Assembly (NCBI GenBank): GCA_964036045.1
Contig: OZ038378.1
Coordinates: 183,670,944-183,734,943 of the forward strand
Length of the DNA: 64,000 nucleotides
Origin: Eutreptiella sp. 'Long Island Sound 2002'
Taxonomy: Eukaryota; Euglenozoa; Euglenophyceae; Eutreptiales; Eutreptiaceae
Reading direction: 5' to 3'
Under the pieces are notes generated by a model. The model had not been told where the DNA came from. It worked only from the letters and a program-made list of their open reading frames with translations, and did no database searches. Position numbers and translations under genes: made by a program. Shown here in pieces: positions 23,501-35,500 of the stretch. Within the stretch, counting starts at the first letter, position 1. Every line of letters starts with the position of its first letter.

Positions 23501-26500
23501 GTGTCGGTTGCGCGCGCCCCGGGCCTGTGGGGGGTTCAAGGGCACAGGGCCAGGGCAACTAGCTGGTCTGGCACTCTGTGCAACGCCACCTGTGACCCTC
23601 TGGGTCAGTCAAGGAACGCCTGGGGCTCAGTCGTGAGCGGGGGAAGCCGCAGTTCACCCGACCCACAGACTCCCCCGTGTGGTAGGGCACCCACACTCCG
23701 CTGCTGGGGCCTGGAGCACCGGGCACACAAAACCCCCCCCACCCGCCAACAGGAGGACCACAGCCCGCTGGAGGAGAACAAAATGGGGCCGTCCCAGTGG
23801 ATGGAAGGTCCTGGCGTGTGCTGAGAACTTCCCTGCCCCAGGAGCACTTGAGAGAGCGGAGCTCCTGGTGAGCCCGCTGCGCTTTGGTCACTTCTGATGA
23901 GACGGGATCCGGAGGGTGACGCTACTCGCCGACCCCTTCTGCGGGGGCAGGGGAGGGGAGGGGGCTGCATTTTGCGCATGGTGCTACATGCCCCCTTTGC
24001 ACTGTCGGAGGCCTTTCGCTTTCCTTACTGGACTGCCCTGCGCTATACGTCCGTCGTGCCTTTGTGCGCCCTAGTGCCCTAGTGTGTGCGCCCTAGTGCG
24101 CCCTAGTGTGTGGCCTTGTGTGCTTTTCGTTGTCCTTTGTGCACACAGTCTGCCCATCGTTCCCTCTGCTCCCCTCTGCCTCTGTCCGCACGCAGATCGC
24201 GTACTCTGCGAGCTCCCCCGACGAAGAGGCTATGGTCATCGGGGCATGCGACATGGGGTTCTCGTTGCGGCGGCGGCACGGAGACACCGTCGAGGTCGTG
24301 ATCGATGATGAGCTCCACGAGTACGTCGTGCTCAACATCAACGAGTTTACGTCGAGTCGCAAGCGCATGAGCGTTGTGCTGCGGTGCCCCGATGGCCAGA
24401 TCCTGCTGCTGTGTAAGGGCGCGGTATGTGTCCGAGATCGCCCCAGACTGGACACCGAAAAGAGGGGGGCGTTCATGGGGGTGTGGGCGTGCTCCGCGGG
24501 GCCGGCAACGGCACAGGTTCACAGGACAACACGCATGTTTATCTCTCCCCCCACACTGCTACGACGAGGGCTGCTCGCCGACACGCTCGCGCACGGCCAG
24601 GCAACCTCGAGCCCATGACGTCTGTGGAGGTTGGGGGCGGTGTTCGGTTCTGTCGAATGTCCTCTCAGGGCCGGTCTAGTGGTTGTGTACCCAGGGTTTG
24701 GTGGAGTCGGGCGCTCGAACCACTCAACCAGCACCAGTCTCGATCGGTGGGGGTGTGGTATGCGACACCAAAGGATTGGAACCGCGGGGGACTGGGGGCT
24801 CAGTGGATGCCATTTCTTTGTGCTCGCCCTTTGTCTCGGATTCCCATTCCCCAGTTTTTGGAGTGCGCAGCATCACACGTCTACAGTTTGCGAGGGTTTC
24901 CCGCACCGAACCCGAACAAGTGCGTCACATCCCCTGTGCCCGAGGCGAACAGAACACGATTGATCTGCTGAAATGGAATGGAATGGACCCCCCCCCCCTC
25001 CACACCACCACTCGACCTCCCGCGACGCTGTGTGGGGGTATTTCCCGAACAGACCAGACTGCAAGTGACCAGCTTCTCAGTTTTACGGTCAACAGCTGAT
25101 CCCTCCCCCTGATAGCCGGCACGTGGGCAGGCGTGGGGTCCATCATCCAAGCCCTTAAGGCAGGGTAGCATGCACCTGCTGTGTAAACCCTCCCCCGGTC
25201 AATTTGATTAGAGCCGCAATGGGCGACAAGCGCCTGAAAGCAAATTTTTATGTAGAATCCTACAACCTCCTGGGGGGGCTATAGGTGTGTGCGGGGGGTC
25301 GGGGGGTTGGCACAAGGCCTCGGTATCTGGTATCCGCAGGGGGGGGGGTTATACACCAGATGTCCTGGGAGGTGCTCTTCCGAAAGCGTGGGCACTCTAT
25401 TGGGCCTGAGTGCGCCATTTTGCCCTGGTCACGCTGTACCTGAGGCACGGCTTTGTCCTCTCGCACTATGCCTTGGGCTCTGCTTTGCCCCGTCACACTA
25501 TGCCTCAGGCAGTGTTCTGTTTTGTTCGGTCACGCTCGGTGCTGGCCCCCTTTCCCTTGTGCACCACTCCCCAAGCCCTGAGGACCTTCGGCCGCCGTTG
25601 TTGACGCAGGATTCAGCCATTCTGACCCCCGACCGTCTGCTGGAGGACGAGACAGGGGTGCAGGACGAAACCCACAAAGCGCTCAAACAGTTTGCGAAGG
25701 AGGGCCTGCGGACGCTGGTGATGGCGGAGCGGTACCTTTCGGCAGAGTATTGGGAGGAGTGGGACGTGCAGTTCCGGGAGGCGCATCACTCGCCGCCGGA
25801 CGAGCGGGCCTCGCGCTTGGAGCACATCGCGGACGAGGTCGAGCGGCACATGGATCTTTTGGGGGCCACTGCGGTGGAGGATCGAATGCAGGTGCTCATG
25901 TGGCAGAGGCCGGGGGGGGGGGGGGTCAAAGCAAGTTGAGACCGTTGGCCTGGCGGTTAATCGTAAACCACCTGCAGTCAGTTGGTGATTGACGGGGGTT
26001 AGTGGCCCAGCAAGTGATTAACCGGCGGCGATTGGTGGTCAACTGAAGTTGGTTAGTGCTCAATCGCTGGGGGAGGGGTAAGGGGAGCCGATTGTCGAGG
26101 GAGGGGTGTACCCGACTCTAGAACGGTGAGGGTGTGGGTCCAACGTTAACACCGAGTGTATGTGTTGAACTCGGCCTCGAATTCCGACAGCTTTTTGCAA
26201 ATGTCATTTTTCCGTGTGGACACACTTTTCTGATATGCATGTGAGTACATGCCCTCTCCCCTCCCTCCCCCCACATACAACGGGTGCTTGGGGGGCATTG
26301 CATGCAAAATCCTCAAAATCAACCCCCTTGGGCAGCATGTCATTGGTACCTGTGAGCGACCCCCCAGTTCCAGGCCCACAGGCGGCATGCGGCCACAAAA
26401 ATCCCCAAAATCACCGTCCAAGGCTGTCCAAGGCCGAAGAAATCAACGAGCAGACGTCGCCCAGTACCCGGAAGACGTACAGCTATCTATGCGGGGCAGC

Positions 26501-29500
26501 AAAGGCATCACAGTGTTTGGACTTGCCCAGAGGACAGCGACACTGCATACCCCTACCCTGCCCCCGCCTCTGTCCCTGCCCCTGCTACACACACTCCTGA
26601 CGGCAAATATGCACGGATGACATGGCCGATACAGGAAATGGGTATGGGCCCAGGCGGCCTGGCATGACAGGAGGCAGACCCAGGATCAGCAGGGTCAGGG
26701 TCTGTTTTTGCTGCAGGTCTGGGGAGAGGCGTTTCGCTTCCGGCGCCAGTGCCAACCCACTGGGGCAATATTCGGTGCGAAGCGTAGGCTCTCAGATCAA
26801 CTTGTACTTGTAGGACCTCCCAGCCCTCAGGCAATCATCTTTTGGTAGCCACGCATAGTTGGTCTCGAGCCGACCACCGTCGATTTGGACTTACGAGCTG
26901 TGGTCTTGGGGTGGCATGGGTATTCTCGGGAGCGCTGGAGACGTAGCTATGGGTGGGTGTGCCCAAGCCCAGAGGCGATCATGCGAGCGTTCTCCAGCAA
27001 TGCAGCTAGGACGCTCCCCGTGTCCGGCCTGGCCGGAGTATCTTGCCCGCCCCAAGCCACACGGCTGCTAGGCACCCCTGCCCCCACAAGTTCAGTTGGT
27101 GGCGAACCAACGGTCTCTCGGTTGCGTTTTGCAGATCCTGTCAGCGTGTCGCTTGCTTAGCATCCAAATCCTGGATGGCCTGCAGGGATGGGGTGCTCTA
27201 GGGGACAGCAGAGCTGCTGTTGTGTCGAGGCTGTGCTGGGGAACAAGCCCCCAGTGAACTCGTTCTCCTGCTCCTCCCCGCCCCTGTGCCCATGCTCTTG
27301 CTGCCCCTGCCCCGGCCTTCCTGCCCGAGTCTCTGCCCACGCCCCATCCTCATGTCGCTGTGCAGGAGGGGGCACTGCTGTGCATCCAACGGCTGAAGCG
27401 GGCCAACATCAGCATCTGGATGCTCTCAGGGGACCGGGTGGAGACGTGTGTGAATATTGCAATGGCCTGCAGCCTGATCCACCCGAACATGTATTTTGCC
27501 CGCGTGACCACCGCAGACTTGCCAGCGGCAGGGCTCGCTGGGGCTGAGGGCATTTGGGGGGCCACGCAGAAGGACAGTGTTTTGGAGAAGTTGAAGACAG
27601 CGGTGGTCAAGTGCAAGACTCCGAAATATGCGTCGCTCGACAGGGCCCTGATCATTGACGGCACGGCGATCGAGATTGGACTTGAGGTAGGGGTCAGGGC
27701 CGGTGGGCGTTCGGGGCGAGGGGCGGGCGGGTGGAGTAATGCTCCAAGAAGCCGTCGTGACTACAGCGAAGGCGTTCGCGGATTTTGAAATGCGAATCGA
27801 AGTGGCCATTTGGGCCTACTCCGGTTCGACCCTTGGGGTCTCATGTGCTCGTCGCTTGGGGGTCTTTCACGTGGCACTGTCTCCTCGCACCTGTAGCGGG
27901 ACAGCGTGACCCTTGATCTGCCTCCTGCCGTGGCCGGTCGCCTGGGCCCATATCAGGCATGTGATTAGTGGTTGGTCTACCCTCGCAGTGCCCACCTCAC
28001 GATTGGGCACGGCTGCAATAGGACAGGCTGGAGGGCGCAGCAACAATCATGCGCCACGGTTATGTGCCTCCGCACTTCACACCTGACCTGCTCATCAACA
28101 AACCCCCCCCCCCAGGACAGGGCAGACCCCGCTCGCCGAAAACGGTGCAGAGCACAGAAGGAGGAGAAGGAAAGGAAAAAAGGGAAAGAATAATTGTGGT
28201 TGTTAGAAGCCCCTGTCAGGACAATTATCCTGCAGATGCACACCCCAGCGCGCACAAGTCAGTGCTGGAGTCGGCAAACCCAGCATGCACTCGGAGTGTG
28301 CATCTGGATGCACCTGGTCAACGGCACGGGCAACAGCCCGTCTCCGGGACAGCCGACCCTGGAGTAGTCAAACAGGACAAGTCATCCAGGAGCTCCGTTG
28401 ACACAACCAAAACACGTTCGGGCCCACAGAGGGTCAGAATGAGCAGTGGCGAGAGGCCAATAGGCGCCGCCAAAGGCAAACAATCAGATACCGAGGCCTT
28501 GTGCCAACCCCCCCCCCCCCGCGCCCACGGCTTGTGTTGCCTGTAAAACAGGCGGATCCGCAGCACCTGGGAAGGAACCTAAACTATGACGCACATATCG
28601 GTAATTTGTCTGAATCCCGAAGTTGTGGTGTCGGCCAATTCAACAGGTGGGCCCGGTGCCCCCTGGCAATGCCCCTGGCTATGCAGCTGGCCCGCCACCG
28701 TTCTTTCGTTTGCATAGGAAGAGGAGCGTTGGTATGGGCCTGGGCCACTGATGCAGTACGGAGCGCTTTGCAAGTGCGTTGTGGCCTGCCGCCTCGACCC
28801 GAAGCAGAAGGCGGAGATCGTTCAGGCGTTCCGCAGGAAGACGAAGAAAATCACTCTTGCAGTGGGGGACGGGGCCAACGACTGTGGGATGCTGCACACC
28901 GCCCACATCGGCGTGGGGATCTCGGGCCGGGAGGGCAGCCAGGCTCTGATGGCCAGTGATTACATGATCGGGCAGTTCGCATTCCTGCAGCAGCTGCTGC
29001 TGGTGCATGGCCGGTATGACTGACGTGCCGCGTGTATGTGCAAGACGGGCATTGAAAGTAGCATTGCATGCTCCCTGAGACTTACACCACGTAAGCAAAG
29101 CAAACCACATGACCTGCTTCGTGCAGTACGAAAATTGGAGCCTAACAGTAGGGACACTAATTTGGATATGGGTAACACACCATGTCAACCGGCCCATTTC
29201 AGGGTCCAGAAAGATTAGCTCGTATCTCCACCTTCCCGTTCTCACGGCCAGCTGGGAATAGCGCCATTGAGACCGGAGGGGGGGGCTTGCCTCCGCGTTT
29301 GAGCCCTGCCTTACGCTCCAACAAGGCCTTCCCCCGGTGCTTGAGACAAAGCCGCAAGTTGGCGGCTCAGTGTAAAATGGAAGGCCCTTTGCCTGCCATC
29401 ACAAGATGTTTTTGGTTTTTGTATTGTTGGCCTGTCAGGCATGACTGAGCACACAGAAACAGCCTGCAGATGTGGCGATGCACTGGGTGATCTAGCCCCA

Positions 29501-32500
29501 CTTAAGGGCACCACAGTATGAGCTGGATCATATGGTTCTGAGGCAGCACCACCTGGAGAGGGTATGGAGCACCGTGGGATGGAGGTCGCGAGTCACGCTC
29601 GAACAATGGCAGTTCACAAGGGCACTGCCCTGTGACCCCAACACCCGCTCCAGGAACGCAGTGACAACGGGGCAGAGCTGTGGACGGGAAGGACAGTAGT
29701 ACCATATGAGGGCAGTCGTGAATGACCCGCCCTACTGAACCGGATCCGGTTGGCCAAAGCTGTCGTGAACCGTTCACCTGCTTTTTGCCAACCCTTTGGC
29801 ATCAGGCTCTGACCTAACGGTAAACGATTCAAGAATGGCAGCCGGCAGTTGGCGACAGCAGTTGTTGGATCACTGATGGCGGTTGGTGCTCTCAGCTGTG
29901 ACCCTGTGCCGTGCACTCTTTATGCCGCATTTCCATTCGTGTTTTTCCGTGGTTTATTTCTGCAGTTGGTCCCTCCAACGGATTTCAAAGCTGATCATCT
30001 ACTCCTACTACAAAAACGTTGGGTTCCGCTTGACAGCGTTCTGGTTCGGCCTGATCTCGGGGTTCTCTGGGACTAGCCCCATCTTCTCGATCACAGGCCC
30101 TTTCTGGAACGTCATCTTCACATCTTTGCCCATTATGGGCGTGGCCTTACTAGACAAAGATATGGCATATCAGGTCTCGTTGGTCTAAGAGGACGCCTTC
30201 AGCATATTGCGCGTGCATTTCAACAATTTGGCCGTCCCGCTGGACCAAGGACTTGTAGTTGGCTTGGTGTGGGACAAATTATTCGTGTGTTCGCTCACCA
30301 CCACCACTGAAAATTGGCTGCAAATATGATGTTGAATGTTTCTACTTTTTAAGGGATGGTGTAGGAGGATGGTGTAGGTACCATGGTCGATGATATGTCG
30401 CCACAATCCATGTTCCTGTTGGTGATCGAATAAATTCTTTCGCGCAATGTAGGGCAGCACTACATGGAAGCATCAGTAGAGGCACCATCCATCAATCCCA
30501 CCTCATAACAGCTTGGGCGCCCTGTTCAAAATTGTCCAAACAGAAGGAAGGGACTTGCATGCACCACGGAGAGCGGGGACAATGGCATCCATGGTTTCGC
30601 CTGGTCTATCAACTCCATCCTTGTGCCTTGCTGAGTTACTCTCTCAGTCATTTCTTCTTCAATGACCTTCATCTTCTCATAACCTGACGTCCTTTCTTTT
30701 CCCTCTCACCCTTGCTATGTTAGGTCTTTTGCTGTATGTCTCCGGTCGCAAGTCTGGCTCTCAAGATTTGTACATTTGTGACATTTGCGTAGTACATAGT
30801 GTCTAGCTTGCATTGGCACACACGTGTGACAAGATCATGGTGGTTTGATATAACCTAACCCCTTCTTAAAGCTTTGCTGATGTTTCAGGGTGTTATGTGC
30901 ACAAGCACAACCAGTGCATGAATTACCTATCTTTTACAGCCTTTTATCTATGCTATGTTGCATTTTTTCTTGGCTTGGGGGAAGGGACCCTCATGGTACC
31001 TTTAAGTGACCTACAGTATCCAAAGCACCCTTAGGGTATCCCACAATATCTATCTAGGCACCATTAAGGTATTTTACATATCTAGAGTACATATCCAAAG
31101 TACCCTCAGACCACCCTCAATGGTCAGGGTACTTTCAGGGCACCCTCAATAAATATCCAAGGTAATCTAAGGGTACCTTTGGGGTACCCTCAAAGGTACA
31201 CTTAAGGTACCCTTGATACCTAAGATACCCTCATGGTACCCTCAATATCCAGGGCACTCTGAGGGTACCCCTAGAGTACACTCAATATCCTCAATATCCA
31301 GTGTATCTTGAGGGTACCCTTACTACCCAGGGTACTCTCAACATGGAGGGTACTCTGAGATTACCCTCAGAGCACCATTAATGTCTAGTGTACCCTCAGT
31401 GTACCCTCAATATCTAGAGTGCCCTCAATATTGACTGATTGAGGGCACTCTGAAGGTATCCTAAAAGTGCCGTTGATATCCAATGCACCCTCAAGGTACC
31501 TTGATGTCCAGGGTACCCTGAATATCACTTTGAGGGTATTTTCAGGGTACCTTCATTATCCAATGTACCCTCAGGGTATCTATGACCCTCAAGAATACCC
31601 TTAGTAATCCCAAGTACCCTCAGTGTGTGTGGCTCAAGGTACCCTCCTGGAATCTTGAGGGTACCCTCAATGTCCAAGGTTCCCGAACTGTTTTGTGTAC
31701 CTTTGGGTTACCCTCAGGGTACCAGGTGATCCACATTCTCCAGAATACCGTCTTCATGGCACTTTCACCAATGTAGCCGCAGAGTACCCTTCATATCCAC
31801 AGTACCCGCAATACACAGGGCATTTTGAGGGTACCACCACGGAATCCTCGGGCCACCCTTATGTTTGGAATATTGTAGCATAAGAGGGCTACACCCCTAC
31901 GGCGCTTGCGGTGCGCCCTGCGGCACACGTTAGGAATAATCCCGATAGCAAACAAGACAGGCAATTCATTGTTATTGGATTCACTACTTTTTGTCACTCC
32001 GCCCCTTTGCACTGTGCAATACATCCATTGGGGATTTTTTCCTTTTTTGAGCCCCCCCCCCCCCGCCCACCCCCTGCTGACCCGTGTGTGTTGGGGCTTG
32101 GGGTTGGGGTGATGGGGAATGCCGGGCTATGTAGCCGTTCCACCCACGGTCTATGGGTACCAAGTTTGCTTCCTCTACATTTTGGTGCATTTGAAGGGGT
32201 TAGTAAAATAGTTTAGCCCATGTGGTCATGCTCAAGAAGGCAGGGGTTATGTTGCTACGTGAGAACATAGGGGTTCCCCTTTGCTTCCCCGTCATCAAAC
32301 GTCCACGCCAGATTCGCAAGATGAGCCGCTATACAAAGGAATGTCGTTGGTTGCTCGGTGAAGATCTTGCATTCGGAGCTCTTCCCCGGCTCAAGTGCGG
32401 TCCTTGTGCTATTCACTCAGTGGGTTTTGTACAGGCAGGTGCTTCAAATGGTCATGGAGTGGTGTTTTTTCCTTCTTGTTGCAAGTTTCACCGTTTCTAC

Positions 32501-35500
32501 AGTTTAAGAGGATTATTCTTGCCGTGCGGCACCTGCGGCGCACCCTGCGGCACGCAGGTGTAGCCCTCTCAAGCCACTAGCAACACAATATGGCCATGCA
32601 CCCCATCTCCCATAGGCGAAGTCACAGGGCAAAGCCAGAGTAAGAAGAGGAGGATCCTAGAGGTGTCCAAAGCCCTTTACATAACTCACTGAGCAGATGA
32701 TCCGGAGCAGTGGAGCTAACAGGACTTAGCACCTACGGTTTGAGAATATTTTGGCCCTGTTGTAGGCCTGCTCTATGATTTGAATGTGATGATTTGAATG
32801 TGTTGTTGTGGCTGTGTTACAGCAGCTCCATGTAGGAATTGTGCAGTCAAGAGGGCAATCCCTACCCCTAAGGCAGTTCCAAAAACAAATTGCCTTTTGA
32901 TTCCAACCCTTGTAATTGATTTGAGAAGCCTTCAAAATTTGACCTCAATCAAAATCAACACAGTCAAACATGAAGCCAACAGAATCTTTGTGCCCCTCGA
33001 TGTGTATGGGTTTCAAATCTACTACAGAGTCCTCATCAGCTGTAGACACAAACAATCAAATATTCACAACATGCTGGCGGCATAGAATCAATGCACAAAT
33101 CATGAATACGGCCACCCAAAAAGCAATCTCTTCATTTCAGCACAGAAAATGGCTTTGAGATTTTTTATTGGTCGTGACACAGCGAATAATTTGAGGCCTT
33201 TCATGAAGCGCAGGCGTCTCTGAACACTGCATCTTCTCACAATTTCGCGATCTCTTCCTCTTCCATCTTCAAGCCTCGAAATGAATGGATGCCATGTTCC
33301 ACATCAGGCCAATCCTGCTTAGGCCCGACAAGGGCTTTTTCCTTTCACGAAGGAGCCCTCGTTGGCCCTGCAGCTAGCTCTAGCTCTAGCTCTGTCTTTA
33401 CACGCAACCCCCATTATTCCAACGCCTTGACTGTCAATTTAACTAGGGTAGGGACTAGGGTAGAGAACCACCTCCGCCTCCTCCGTTGATTTTGTTTCAC
33501 TAACAGCCCCCTTAATGGAGAGGGATCAGGTCACAGAAATAGAATGAGAAGATTGTGGGCCGCCATTTGAGGCCTAGCGGTGCTCCGTGACCATGGCGTA
33601 GTGTGCACACAGCCACACGGCGTCTAAGTGCCCCTAGTTTCCATCGATACTGTGCTTGTCAGCCCTCTAGCATTGGCTGCACGAGCCCTCTGGATAGTGG
33701 CATTGGGACTGGATGGGGGCACGGTATTGGCGTCCCACTCTAGGCAGCTCAAGGCCGGTTGGGGGGGAATTGTCCTCTGGGAGAACCCCCTCCCCGGTTC
33801 CCGGACGGGGGATTTTTGTCCCATTTGGGTACCGGGGAAGGGGTTTCTCCCAAGAGGACACTAATCCCCCGTTTGGAACCTGCCATAGTATATGCCCATT
33901 CCTGATTGGGGGGGTACTGATGGGCTGCTGCGAATGGCTGGGAGAAGCCCCCGTTCCCAAATGGGGTCCTCGGAGGACAGAAATCCCCCTTTCGGAACCA
34001 GCGAGGGGGTTTCCCAGAGGACAATTCTCCCCCATTGTGGAACCCGCCTGGGCAGCTGTGAGTGACCCCAAGGGCCCCGGTCAATGCTTCGGCATGAGTT
34101 CCCACTGCATTTCCTGCCAATCCCCCACCCCTCTGGTTGTTCCTCTGGTGTGTCTCCTGTACCATTAACCCACTCTGCAGGAGACGCTGCTGGGCATCCC
34201 TGAGCTCTATCGTGATGTTCAGCAGGCGCAAGATCTGACACCCACTCTGTTCTTTTTGATCTTCTGCGAGTCTATCTTCTATGGCGGCATCATTGCATTC
34301 CTCTGCGTCGGGGGAATGCATTTCGTGACGACGACAAGTTTTGGCGTAATGAATGTGTTCTGGCACCTGTCGCTGGTGGTGCAGGGAGTCATTCAGGTCA
34401 CAGCCTTTTCACGTCCGTGGGACCTTGTAGCATTCATGGCACATCGGCGTCAAAAGCAGATCGCTGTTCCGACGAGAGTATCAATCACGAGAGGAAAACA
34501 CTCAATTGCCTCTCAATTGCCGTGCCTGAGGCAAAGCAAACAATACAGGGGAAAGGCCAGGCAGGGGTATGGGGAACTAGGGCATGGTCCAAAGCCACCC
34601 CTCTAGGTAAGCCATCACCTGTGTCGCATTTGTGCCACATGCCCATCATTTCCGGCTGTCGTGGTTGCCCGTTGACAAACAACGCTTCACGGCCAACCGA
34701 TATCAGTTGGCGGCTCAACAGTCGTTGATATGCAACCCGTAATTATGGTGCCGAACTCTGTCCCAACGGTCAGGTGTTACTGGATAGTTGTATACTTTGA
34801 ACTTGTCCTTAGCAGTTTCATTGCGTTTAGAAGTGGGGAGGTGGCGAATGGGAAATGTGCAGGGTCCCCAAAGCGGGGAGGTGGCAAATGGCAATATAAT
34901 CCTTGGTGCGAGGTCCCCAAAGCAGCTTGCCAACGCAAGGCAGCAACAAATGGCTTACAAAGTGGGGAGAAGGCAACTGGATTCAGGACCTCTGCTGTAT
35001 TGGGTTCCGAGTGCAGAGGTGGTAGATGGCTCTATAACCTGTGGTCTATCAGGTTTGCCAAAGCACAGGAGCCAAATAGCTACACAACCCTTGCCAAGGT
35101 CCTCAAAGTTGGGGGTTTGCAAATGGTTACACAACCCCTGCCATATTGGGGTCCCCAATGTGGGGAGAAGACGAATGGCTACATAAGCTTTACCGTGTTG
35201 GACTCCCCAAAGTGGGAAGGAGAGAGAAAGAGTGTCTGAAACGCACCTCGCATGTGACATTTGATCATTGTGTGCGGTCACAGGTTCAAAAAAATCAGTT
35301 TTAGAAATTCTGAATTTTTCGCCTTTGAGGTTGAAACAGCCACACTGCTGACAAGATAAATATAGAAATCATTCCATTTTACATGTTTGGAGCGTCTGTA
35401 GGGGTTGGAATGGCTATTTTTGAAAAAGGGCCCATTTTTTTGTCCTACCCTGTTTTTAGCTCTCTGTGACCCCTTGTTCGGGCCAAATACCCAATTACAC

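Larger units (their letters stand above)
30174..34180 (+). other. Flippase intron (4 kb) rich in structured repeats
   Basis: A GT-AG intron holding a GGTACC/CAATATCC satellite (about 30985-31870), a TIR element (31883-32571) and a long foldback (33762-34033). The remaining sequence (30180-30980 and 32580-33750) is AT-richer and has no gene that I recognise. It ends in ACTCTGCAG. Confidence 0.8.
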
